From the NCBI GenBank assembly GCA_023391695.1, contig JAEWAK010000027.1, positions 62,001-126,000 of the forward strand: a DNA stretch of 64,000 bases, written 5' to 3'. The number at the start of each line of letters is the position of its first letter. Position 1 is the first letter of the stretch. Shown here one piece after another: positions 17,201 to 25,343 of the stretch. The notes under the pieces were generated by a model. That model saw only the letters and a list, made by a program, of their open reading frames with translations, had not been told where the DNA came from and did not search any database. The stretch comes from Bacillota bacterium. GTDB lineage: Bacteria; Bacillota; Clostridia; Lachnospirales; Lachnospiraceae. A program made the translations under genes and the position numbers.

Positions 17201-18610
17201 ATGAAAAAGAAGGTAGCAGCAATTTTATTATGTGTACTTATGGCAGCTTCTCTATTGTCCGGCTGTTCCAAATCATCCGGAACGAAAGACACCCCAGGAA
17301 GTTCGGATTCCGACAAGACTTCCGAAAGTAATACATCAAACGGGGAAGCCAAAGACCCTGGAACGGATACTCCGCAAGCAACGGATCAATTTGCCGGCGA
17401 AGAATTAAGCATCCTGGTATCAGCAGGCTGGATGGATAATCGATACGATGCGTCCATAGCACGTTTTGAAGATACTTATGGTGTAACCGTGGATCTTCAG
17501 ACCATTCCTGCCGATCAGTATTCCGATGTACTGCAGGTTAAATTAACATCCGCATCCACTCCGGACATTTTCTGGATCCAGTCCGACCCATTTGCAATCG
17601 GTTCCCAGATTGTAGATCCGGAAAAATACTGTATCGATTTTTCCGGTGCGGCTTGGGAGAAAAAGATCCCCGAAACAAGACTTCAGTCCTGCAGATACAA
17701 CGGTAAATTATATGGCTTACAGATCTGGCATAACTCACCGGAATATGTAATGGTATATAACAAAACGCTGTTTGAAGAAAATGGATGGACAATACCGAAA
17801 ACATATGCGGAGTTAAAAGATCTGAGTGCAAAAATTGCAGTCCAAGGCATTACTCCTTGGTTTATGCCGGGAGCAGACGGCTGGCAGCATCAATTGTCAT
17901 TTTTCCAAATCGGCGGTGCTTATGAAGAAGCTGTGCCAGGTTTATATGATGCCCTTAATAATAACACCGCAACTTTTGCAGGTAATGAAAAAATGTTAGA
18001 AGTGTTAAACCAGTTTAAAGAATTTTCCGATGCCGGATATTTTGGCGAAGACTGGATTGGTACGGACAGCACCAACATGTCCAATGAATTCGGTGACAGA
18101 AATGTTGCCATGGCCATGGCGAACTCCAGCTTTATCAAACAAATCAAGGATGACACCGGTACAACGGATGAATTTGGATTATTCTTAATTCCTCTTGGTG
18201 ATAATAATACTTTCCCTACGAATCCGGGCGGCCCTACCATGTTCGGATCGGCAGCAAGCAAACATCCTGATCTGGTAAAAGCATTTTTTGAATACTGTAC
18301 ACAGACAGAAACATTACAGGAAATTCTTGATAATTCTCCTTCATACACCAATCTCGACGTAAATGACGATCAGCTGCAGCAGCACTGGTTGCCGGAAGAA
18401 GAGGAATTCATGGCTACGGTTCCGAAAGAAAAAATGCAGACCGGTGTTCTTCAGACTGCTACCAAATACACCAACAGTTACTGGATGGATTTTGGAGCCG
18501 ATATGATCGCATACTGCCAGGGAACGATTGAAGCAAATGATGTACTGAAAAATATGGATACCAATAGGGCTGAAGCTGCAAAAGTAGCAAAAGATACTAA
18601 TTGGAACTAG
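17201..18610 (+). CDS. Sugar ABC transporter substrate-binding lipoprotein (family 1)
   Basis: Extracellular binding protein of a carbohydrate importer. ATG 17201 is chosen because AGGAGG lies 6 nt upstream; an in-frame GTG at 17174 has no ribosome site. The 469-residue protein has a lipoprotein signal peptide with lipobox LSGC (Cys near residue 21), a Ser/Thr/Asp-rich tether to about residue 60, and a type-1 solute-binding fold with PDIFWIQSDPF and GNEKMLEVLNQFKEFSDAGYFGEDW segments. No ATP-binding subunit is encoded nearby; such importers commonly share a multitask ATPase (MsmX-like) encoded elsewhere. The ligand is probably an oligosaccharide released by the enzymes of this locus, perhaps fucosylated or galactosylated given the downstream GH95. 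Confidence 0.92.
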   Translation: MKKKVAAILLCVLMAASLLSGCSKSSGTKDTPGSSDSDKTSESNTSNGEAKDPGTDTPQATDQFAGEELSILVSAGWMDNRYDASIARFEDTYGVTVDLQTIPADQYSDVLQVKLTSASTPDIFWIQSDPFAIGSQIVDPEKYCIDFSGAAWEKKIPETRLQSCRYNGKLYGLQIWHNSPEYVMVYNKTLFEENGWTIPKTYAELKDLSAKIAVQGITPWFMPGADGWQHQLSFFQIGGAYEEAVPGLYDALNNNTATFAGNEKMLEVLNQFKEFSDAGYFGEDWIGTDSTNMSNEFGDRNVAMAMANSSFIKQIKDDTGTTDEFGLFLIPLGDNNTFPTNPGGPTMFGSAASKHPDLVKAFFEYCTQTETLQEILDNSPSYTNLDVNDDQLQQHWLPEEEEFMATVPKEKMQTGVLQTATKYTNSYWMDFGADMIAYCQGTIEANDVLKNMDTNRAEAAKVAKDTNWN

Positions 18611-18650
18611 TTATATAACCAGCATACTTTGCCTTCGCGAAAATAAATAA

Positions 18651-18735
18651 TGGGGCCGGCGAAAAACAGCATATGGCATTTAGAAAATCCGGTTTATTAC
18701 GGAAGACGGAATCAAGTTATTTTTCTAAGGCCCCA
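18651..18735 (+). other. Hairpin between binding protein and first permease genes
   Basis: The right arm TTTTCTAAGGCCCCA (18721-18735) pairs with TTAGAAAA (18680-18687) and, across a bulge, TGGGGCC (18651-18657). In sugar ABC operons such hairpins often protect the binding-protein mRNA and reduce read-through, so more binding protein than permease is made. That role is inferred here. Confidence 0.5.
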
Positions 18736-18755
18736 ATTGGAAAAGAGGGTTAGCA

Positions 18756-19637
18756 GTGAACAAAAAAAATATATATCCCCAATGGTTTTTGATTATACCT
18801 CTGGTACTTTATGTCTGTTTTTATTTATTACCCAGTTTGCTTGGGGTATTTTATTCCTTTACGGATTGGAGTTCCAGATCAATATCAAATGGAATAAGTT
18901 TTGTAGGCTTACAGAATTATATTGATATCTTTACTTCTGATAAAAACTATGTATCAGGTATTTCCCATACTTTAATGTTTACACTGGTATCAAACATCGT
19001 TAAATTAATTCCTGCCTTACTACTGGCAATTATGCTGCAGGAGGGGCTTAAGGGAAAGGGGATCTACCGAACCTTATTATATCTGCCTTCCATTCTCCCC
19101 TTTGTAATTATAGGTTTAGTATTTAAGTCAATTTTAAATTATAATACGGGTTTATTAAATACTATTTTGGATGCATTGCATCTTGGAATACTGAAGCAAA
19201 AATGGCTGTCTGATTTATCTGTTGTCTGGAAATCAATTTATGGCGTAGATGCATGGCGTGGTATCGGTTACGTAATGACCATCTTCTTAGCCGGTTTAAA
19301 TACAATACCAAAATCTTATTACGAAGCCGCCCAAATTGACGGTGCAAACTTCTGGCAGAGGCTTATGCACATTACACTCCCCATGTTATCCGGTGCAATA
19401 ACGATTAACCTTGTTTTCGGAATTACTTACGGATTAAAGGTTTTTGATATTGTATATGTATTAACGAACGGCGGACCGGGGCATGCCACGGAAGTATTGA
19501 CCACTTATTCCTATCAGCTTTATTCCAGCGGACAATATGGCATGTCTACCGCACTGAACGCAATTCTTCTGATTATTACAGCTTTTATAGGTGTCCTGGT
19601 TGTCAGGGTCATGAGTAAAAAGGAGGTGCAGCAGTAA
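18756..19637 (+). CDS. Sugar ABC transporter permease (MalF/UgpA-like)
   Basis: Integral membrane subunit of the importer, 293 residues with six predicted membrane segments. The EAA loop reads EAAQIDGANFWQRLMHITLP, the contact site for the ATPase. GTG 18756 is the likely start, with a weak AGAGGG site 6 nt upstream. It follows the binding protein after a 145-nt hairpin-containing gap and overlaps the next permease by one base, so the two permeases are translationally coupled. Confidence 0.92.
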   Translation: MNKKNIYPQWFLIIPLVLYVCFYLLPSLLGVFYSFTDWSSRSISNGISFVGLQNYIDIFTSDKNYVSGISHTLMFTLVSNIVKLIPALLLAIMLQEGLKGKGIYRTLLYLPSILPFVIIGLVFKSILNYNTGLLNTILDALHLGILKQKWLSDLSVVWKSIYGVDAWRGIGYVMTIFLAGLNTIPKSYYEAAQIDGANFWQRLMHITLPMLSGAITINLVFGITYGLKVFDIVYVLTNGGPGHATEVLTTYSYQLYSSGQYGMSTALNAILLIITAFIGVLVVRVMSKKEVQQ

Positions 19638-20455
19638 TGAATAAAATAATTAAAACCGTTCTAAAACAAATTGTCTGCATACTATTAAGTCTTACCGTTG
19701 CAATTCCTTTTTATATGGTTTTTATTAATTCCTTTAAATCCAAAGGGGAGGCGGCCAGAATGAAGCTTTCCCTGCCTACGGAATGGTTATTCAGTAATTA
19801 CACCGAAGTAATACGCCAGGGTAAATTGATACAGGGTTTCTCCAACAGTCTTACCTATGCATTGGTTTCGACTATAATCGGTGTTATCTCCTGTGCAATG
19901 GCATCCTTTGTAATGTGCAGGAAACGCACCAAAAGTAATATGTTTTTATATTACTTCGTATTATGCGGCCTGTTCTTCCCGGTAAACTATGTTACCCTGG
20001 TCAAGGTGCTTGACGTGGTTAACTTAACGAATTCCAGAACAGGAATTATCATAACCTTCACCAGTGCAATGATACCTTTTTGTGTGTTTACCATACGAAA
20101 CTTTATTTTATCCGTACCGGTTGAGCTGGATGAAGCGGCAGTTATTGACGGGGCAGGTCCCTTGTCCCTTTTCTTTAAAATCATCATGCCGCTGTTAAAA
20201 CCCACACTGATAACCTGCTTTATCCTCCAGTTTATGGGGGTGTGGAATGATTTCCTGACACCTTTATACTTATCCGGCCAAAGTAAGCTCTTCCCCATGA
20301 CAATGGCGGTTTATCAGTTCTTTGGCAAGAATAAGAATTATTGGAATTATATTTTTGCCGATATTATTTTAACCTGTATTCCGGTTATTCTGGTTTACTT
20401 AATCGGCCAAAAATATATTATCGGCGGTATGACTTCCGGAGCAGTAAAAGAATAA
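19637..20455 (+). CDS. Sugar ABC transporter permease (MalG/UgpE-like)
   Basis: Second membrane subunit, 272 residues with six predicted membrane segments. The EAA loop is EAAVIDGAGPLSLFFKIIMP. Its ATG shares a base with the TAA of the upstream permease (TAATG), and AGGAGG lies inside the end of that gene. A terminator follows, closing the binding protein-permease-permease operon. No ATPase gene follows. Confidence 0.92.
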   Translation: MNKIIKTVLKQIVCILLSLTVAIPFYMVFINSFKSKGEAARMKLSLPTEWLFSNYTEVIRQGKLIQGFSNSLTYALVSTIIGVISCAMASFVMCRKRTKSNMFLYYFVLCGLFFPVNYVTLVKVLDVVNLTNSRTGIIITFTSAMIPFCVFTIRNFILSVPVELDEAAVIDGAGPLSLFFKIIMPLLKPTLITCFILQFMGVWNDFLTPLYLSGQSKLFPMTMAVYQFFGKNKNYWNYIFADIILTCIPVILVYLIGQKYIIGGMTSGAVKE

Positions 20456-20495
20456 CATACACGGTGAACACATGAAGGCATATGTTACTAAAAAA

Positions 20496-20530
20496 TTCAG
20501 GGATAGCATTGATAGCTAATCCCTGTTTTT
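20496..20530 (+). terminator. Terminator of the sugar ABC operon
   Basis: CAGGGAT-AGC pairs with GCT-A-ATCCCTG and is followed by TTTTT. It lies 45 bp after the second permease. Confidence 0.85.
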
Positions 20531-20588
20531 GCAGAAAAAACATGTACCGGACCGGAGGAAAGAATGAAAGAAAATTAAAAAAGAAAGG

Positions 20589-20661
20589 TTGCCACAAATG
20601 ATTCTTTCACATTTTTATGTTGTGGCAGTATCGCAGGTAGCCTGCGGTATGCAATGGGTGT
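20589..20661 (+). ncRNA. Double-hairpin leader element of GH95 (family shared with obgE leader)
   Basis: Hairpin 1 pairs TGCCACAA with TTGTGGCA (20590-20627). Hairpin 2 is TCGCAGG-TAG-CCTGCGG (20631-20647). Then follow TATGCA and ATGGGTGT, whose ATG is the first possible GH95 start. The block GGCAGTATCGC...TGCG-TATGCA-ATGGGTGT recurs at 52402-52439 before obgE, with a paired change in the hairpin 2 stem. It matches no regulatory RNA I recognise. Confidence 0.5.
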
Positions 20662-22921
20662 AAAAATGAAAATTTCAAATAATCAGCCGGCAGGTAAGTG
20701 GAGTGAGGGCTTTCCTCTTGGTAACGGGCATATGGGGGCCATGGTTGCATCAAGCCTTCCGGTCAGCCGTATTGACCTGTCGGAAAATACATTTTACAGC
20801 GGCGAAAAAAGTATGTACAATAATCAAAAAGGCGCTGCTGCCTTTTATGAAATGCGTGAAAAGGCAGTAAAAGGGAATTATGATAAAGTCCATGAAATTG
20901 CGGAAAAATTTATAGGAGTCCGGAAAAATTACGGCACCAACCTGCCGGTCGGCTGTCTACGGGTTGATTATGGCATTTTGCCCTCTGAGGTATCTGACTA
21001 TGAGAGGAGCCTCAATATTATGGAGGGGACCGTAGCGTGTACCTTTAGGAAGAGCCAGGACAGCATCCGGGAAGAGGCGTTTATTTCCCATCCGGATCAT
21101 ATTATGATTTATCATATCGATTTAAAAGGGAACCATAAAATTAAGATATCTTTTGAACCGGGAAACAGCTTTGGAGATGTAATATACGGGGACGGTTCCA
21201 TGCAATTTACCTGTCATGCTTATGAAACGATGCATTGCGACGAATTGTGCGGAGTTATGCTGACCGGTTACGGACAGGCGGTTACGGACGGTACCTGTGA
21301 AAACTCCCCGGACGGGCTTTATATCAGTGGTGCCAGTGAGATACGGATCTATTTGTATATGAGTACGGATTTTAAAAGAGAGTTCAAATCAGAAGAAGCC
21401 GGACGTACAGTATTAACGGAAGAAGCAAAAGACCATGTACGGAACTGTACGAAAAAAGAATTTGAGGCAATACAGACAGAACATAGAAAGGATGTACGAA
21501 AACTTATGGAACGGGTGGAGCTTAAACTGACAGCGCAGGATCCCCTTTCCGAAAAACTGCCCCTTCTTTTTCAATACGGCCGTTACCTGCTGCTTTCAAG
21601 TTCCAGAAGTGATTCCCTGTTGCCTGCCCACCTGCAGGGTATTTGGAATGATAATGTAGCCTGCCGGATCGGATGGACCTGCGACATGCATTTGGACATT
21701 AATACACAGATGAATTATTGGCCGTCTGAAGTTACCAATCTTGCTGAAACTGCAAGACCTCTGTTTGACTGGATTAAGAAGGATCTGGCACAGGCCGGGG
21801 AAATAACGGCAAAAGAATCTTATGGACTGGAGGGCTGGGTCGGTGAACTTGTCTCCAATGCCTGGGGGTATGCCGCTCCTTATTGGGCTTCACCGATTGC
21901 CCCCTGTCCCACCGGCGGTGTGTGGGGACTTATGCAGATGTGGGAACATTACCTGTATACGGAGGATGAGGAATTCTTACGCAATACGGCATTTCCGTTA
22001 ATCCAGTCGGCCGCAGGCTTTTTTAACCGGTATGTTTTTGAGGACGAAATAACCGGCTGTCTTACCGGCGGGCCCTCCATTTCACCGGAAAACAGCTTTT
22101 TATATAAGGATAAGGCTTATCAGATCAGCAATGGCTGCACTTATGAAATATTGATGATCCGGGAACTGTTTACGGTATACCTGGCAGCCTGCAGGAGCCT
22201 AAATTATGAATCCACAGACCTTTACCGGGAGGTTGACGGGAAACTGAACCGCTTATTGCCATACCGGATAACAGACGAGGGGACAATTGCAGAATGGAGC
22301 CATAATTTGCCGTCAGCTGACCCGCAGCACAGGCACACCAGCCATCTGCTCGGGCTTTTCCCTTTTTCACAGCTGACTATAGAGGAAACACCGGATTTAT
22401 GCAGGGCAGCAAAGAAAACCCTGGAAAAGAAACTGATGCCGGCGCAAAACTGGGAGGATACCGGCTGGGCGAGGTCCATGCTTATGTTATATGAGGCAAG
22501 ACTTGGTGATGGCAACGAAGCATATAATCATATAAAAAGCATGATGGATAATCTGCTGGAACCCAATCAACTTGTCTACCATCCCCCGACAAGAGGAGCC
22601 TATGCCTTTGACCACGTGTATGAATTGGACGGTAATACCGGGCTGACTTCCGCTGTTGCGGAAATGCTGCTGCAAAGCCATAATGGAATTCTTCGTTTAT
22701 TACCTGCTCTTCCGGATGCCTGGGAAGCCGGAACCGTGACCGGGCTTCTTGCAAGAGGAAATATCACCGTTGATCTGTCCTGGGAGAAAGGAAAGCTTCT
22801 ATACGCAAAACTTGTATCAAAAAAGACCAGAAAGTGCAAGATATCCTGCAAAGGCGTTCTTCAGGAAATCTGTCTGGAAAAAGACACACCTTATTTTTAC
22901 AGGTGCAGGGAGATCTTGTAA
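20654..22921 (+). CDS. GH95 family alpha-L-fucosidase/alpha-L-galactosidase, intracellular
   Basis: An inverting enzyme removing terminal alpha-L-fucose or alpha-L-galactose, as found on xyloglucan and pectin side chains. 755 residues, with no signal peptide, so it probably acts on imported oligosaccharides. An N-terminal beta-sandwich (about 1-240) with LGNGHMGAMV near the start precedes the (alpha/alpha)6 barrel. Family motifs include CDMHLDINTQMNYWPSE and TGGPSISPEN, whose glutamate (E479 counted from this start) is the probable general acid, and DPQHRHTSHLLGLFP. Two ATGs are possible: 20654, inside a conserved leader element without a good ribosome site, and 20666, with a weak GGGTG. It follows the ABC operon but is separated by a terminator, so it has its own expression signal. 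Confidence 0.92.
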   Translation: MGVKMKISNNQPAGKWSEGFPLGNGHMGAMVASSLPVSRIDLSENTFYSGEKSMYNNQKGAAAFYEMREKAVKGNYDKVHEIAEKFIGVRKNYGTNLPVGCLRVDYGILPSEVSDYERSLNIMEGTVACTFRKSQDSIREEAFISHPDHIMIYHIDLKGNHKIKISFEPGNSFGDVIYGDGSMQFTCHAYETMHCDELCGVMLTGYGQAVTDGTCENSPDGLYISGASEIRIYLYMSTDFKREFKSEEAGRTVLTEEAKDHVRNCTKKEFEAIQTEHRKDVRKLMERVELKLTAQDPLSEKLPLLFQYGRYLLLSSSRSDSLLPAHLQGIWNDNVACRIGWTCDMHLDINTQMNYWPSEVTNLAETARPLFDWIKKDLAQAGEITAKESYGLEGWVGELVSNAWGYAAPYWASPIAPCPTGGVWGLMQMWEHYLYTEDEEFLRNTAFPLIQSAAGFFNRYVFEDEITGCLTGGPSISPENSFLYKDKAYQISNGCTYEILMIRELFTVYLAACRSLNYESTDLYREVDGKLNRLLPYRITDEGTIAEWSHNLPSADPQHRHTSHLLGLFPFSQLTIEETPDLCRAAKKTLEKKLMPAQNWEDTGWARSMLMLYEARLGDGNEAYNHIKSMMDNLLEPNQLVYHPPTRGAYAFDHVYELDGNTGLTSAVAEMLLQSHNGILRLLPALPDAWEAGTVTGLLARGNITVDLSWEKGKLLYAKLVSKKTRKCKISCKGVLQEICLEKDTPYFYRCREIL

Positions 22922-23012
22922 CCTCAGGAGCAAACCGGCCCTGGCGGTCCATGAATATCTTTTTCTTGTAATTATTGGCAGCCAAAAGGCTGTAAATTAC
23001 TATACGATAATA

Positions 23013-23226
23013 GAGGAGCTGTTGCAGCTTCAACGCTCCCTAACTCGGGATTGGGTGTATAATATTACATTTTAGATTAGAACTGGCTAATCACAAAATA
23101 AATTTTCTGATTGCAGATTTTGTTATGCGGACTGTTCTAAACGTACGAGAGAAACGCAGCTAAAATGTAGTATTATATACCCAGTCCTTTTCATTGAGTA
23201 AATTAAGCTATTTTTCAACAGCCCCC
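23013..23226. repeat. About 214-bp imperfect palindromic element (MITE-like)
   Basis: The left arm starts GGAGCTGTTGCAGC; the right arm ends TTTTTCAACAGCCCC. An inner core of 23 bp (GGGTGTATAATATTACATTT and onward, 23053-23075) pairs with 23160-23182 with two mismatches. The interior is AT-rich without an ORF. The pattern fits a non-autonomous transposon with degenerate long terminal repeats. It fills most of the 465-bp gap between GH95 and the EAL gene; the rest is AT-rich sequence with a TATAAT at about 23291. Confidence 0.55.
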
Positions 23227-23386
23227 TTGTTATCCATAGATTTTACCCTATTTTAACACTCACATATCCTGTAATTAACACAAAATTTATATAATAATGA
23301 AAAAGAAAAGCCTTAAAACGACTTGCTTTTTATGTTTTATATCAAACAGAAGATGACTGTTTTTTACATAAGATGGAGGAATTATA

Positions 23387-25156
23387 ATGTCAGATTTCAT
23401 ATCAGATATTATTAAGAACGAATTAGATTATATTATTGAAAATAGTCAGATTAAATCAGTATTTCAACCAATAATTTCTCTAAGGGACGGGCAGGTTTTA
23501 GGACATGAGGCTTTAAGCAGGATTACCTGTAATTCCATTATCTCAAATACGGAGGATTTATTCCGGATAGCAGGGGAATGCAACCGGTCCTGGGATCTGG
23601 AATTATTATGCCGTGTCACCTCCCTGGAGTCAGCCTATATTCAGATGAAACCTCCTTATGATAAGAAGTTATTTGTCAATGTAAATCCAAAAGTCATGCA
23701 TGATAATAAATTCCGCGACGGCTTTACAATCGAATATTTAACCAAATATAACATTATTCCCGAAAATATCATATTTGAAATTACGGAACGGGAGGCAATA
23801 CATGATATGGTAAGCTTCCAGGGAGCCGTAAATCATTATAAAAAGCAGCATTATAAAATAGCAATCGATGATGCCGGCGCAGGTTATTCCGGGCTGAATC
23901 TGATCAGTGATATTCATCCCCACTACCTGAAACTGGATATGAAACTGATTCGAAATATTGATAAGGATAGTCTGAAATATGTCCTGGTAAAATCTTTAAT
24001 TGAATTTTCCAAAATAACAAACATCAGTTTAATTGCAGAAGGCATTGAAAGCAGGGAAGAATTAAAAGCCCTGATTAATCTGGGTGTGCAGTACGGGCAA
24101 GGGTATTTTATACAAAAACCCAATGAAGCCATGCCGGAGATTGACGCTTCACTGGTCCGGTTTATACTGGAAATGAACCAGAAGAAAAATAATATTCTGG
24201 GCATAAAACTGTCCAGCTTATATATCGAAAATATTACAAAAAATACCCGCATCATCCTTCCTTCTACAAAAGTAGAACAGGTCTTTGACGATTTTAAGGA
24301 GAATCAGGATGTTTATGGAATGTGTATTGTACATAATGAAAAAGTCCTGGGTATTATAACAAGGGAAAATCTGATTTTAAAGGTAAGCGGCCGGTATGGG
24401 TTCAGTCTGTACCAGAGAAAAGAAATTTCAGATATCATGGATAAGGACTACCTGGAAGTAGATTATCACACCCCGGTCAATACCGTATCCTATCTGGCAA
24501 TGGAAAGGGACAACAGTAAAATTTATGATATGATCGTCGTTACAAAAGAGGGAAAATATTATGGTACGGTTACCGTAAAGGATCTCCTGCAAAAGACCAC
24601 GGAAATCGATGTTGCCAATGCCAAAAATCTCAATCCCCTAAGCGGCCTCCCCGGTAACCTGATCATCGAACAGGAAATAGCCCAAAGTATTACCTTTAAG
24701 AGTGAATACAGCATTTTTTACATTGATATTGACAATTTTAAGGCATACAACGATGTATACGGGATTGAAAACGGAGATAAAGTAATACAGATACTGGCCA
24801 ATATAATATTAAAACACAAAGGGGATAATATTTTTGTCGGCCATGTGGGCGGTGATGATTTTATTATGATTCTGGATAATTATAAATGGAAAGATATCTC
24901 TGAGAGCATCATCCGTGATTTCGAAAAAGAAGCCCTGATGATGTATAATGAAAAAGACCGGGAAAGAGGTTATATTATCACTGCCAACAGGCATGGGTTA
25001 ACGGAAGAATTTCCATTGGCCTCTTTAACGGTTTCCGTAGTTTCCAATAAAAAAAGAAGCTTTAGTTCCGGAAATGAACTGACGGAAGAACTGGCAAGAC
25101 GAAAGAAAAAAGGAAAACAGCATAAAGGAAGCATCTGCTATACGGAGGATGACTAA
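23387..25156 (+). CDS. c-di-GMP phosphodiesterase-type protein, EAL - CBS pair - GGDEF-like
   Basis: Cytoplasmic, 589 residues, with no membrane segment. The N-terminal EAL domain (about 20-255) keeps the catalytic set: E41 in HEALSR, NVNP, FEITERE, IAIDDAGAGYSGL, LKLDM, EGIES and GQGYF, so c-di-GMP hydrolysis is likely. A CBS pair (about 285-405) may sense nucleotides. The C-terminal GGDEF domain (about 415-575) has SGLPGN and FYIDIDNFKAYND but reads GGDDF at the active site, so cyclase activity is doubtful; it may bind GTP or regulate the EAL domain. GGAGG precedes the ATG. It is followed after 190 bp by a second c-di-GMP protein. The reversed order (EAL first) is less common than GGDEF-EAL. 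Confidence 0.88.
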   Translation: MSDFISDIIKNELDYIIENSQIKSVFQPIISLRDGQVLGHEALSRITCNSIISNTEDLFRIAGECNRSWDLELLCRVTSLESAYIQMKPPYDKKLFVNVNPKVMHDNKFRDGFTIEYLTKYNIIPENIIFEITEREAIHDMVSFQGAVNHYKKQHYKIAIDDAGAGYSGLNLISDIHPHYLKLDMKLIRNIDKDSLKYVLVKSLIEFSKITNISLIAEGIESREELKALINLGVQYGQGYFIQKPNEAMPEIDASLVRFILEMNQKKNNILGIKLSSLYIENITKNTRIILPSTKVEQVFDDFKENQDVYGMCIVHNEKVLGIITRENLILKVSGRYGFSLYQRKEISDIMDKDYLEVDYHTPVNTVSYLAMERDNSKIYDMIVVTKEGKYYGTVTVKDLLQKTTEIDVANAKNLNPLSGLPGNLIIEQEIAQSITFKSEYSIFYIDIDNFKAYNDVYGIENGDKVIQILANIILKHKGDNIFVGHVGGDDFIMILDNYKWKDISESIIRDFEKEALMMYNEKDRERGYIITANRHGLTEEFPLASLTVSVVSNKKRSFSSGNELTEELARRKKKGKQHKGSICYTEDD

Positions 25157-25343
25157 GTTAAGATTTCGCTTTTTTGATGATTGATATATTATAATATTTG
25201 TAATATAATAGAGAAAATAGTAATTTTTACAAAAATTACATAGATTTAACTCTTATATTTGGGAAATTTTATCTTTCTAGCTTTAATTATATTAAAATAT
25301 GTCTATATCAATTACAATAAGCGAACAAAAGGAGACTATTACT

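Noticed and set aside
23227..23386. c-di-GMP riboswitch upstream of the EAL genes
   Set aside because: Looked for the conserved GEMM-I blocks; none are present in the leader.
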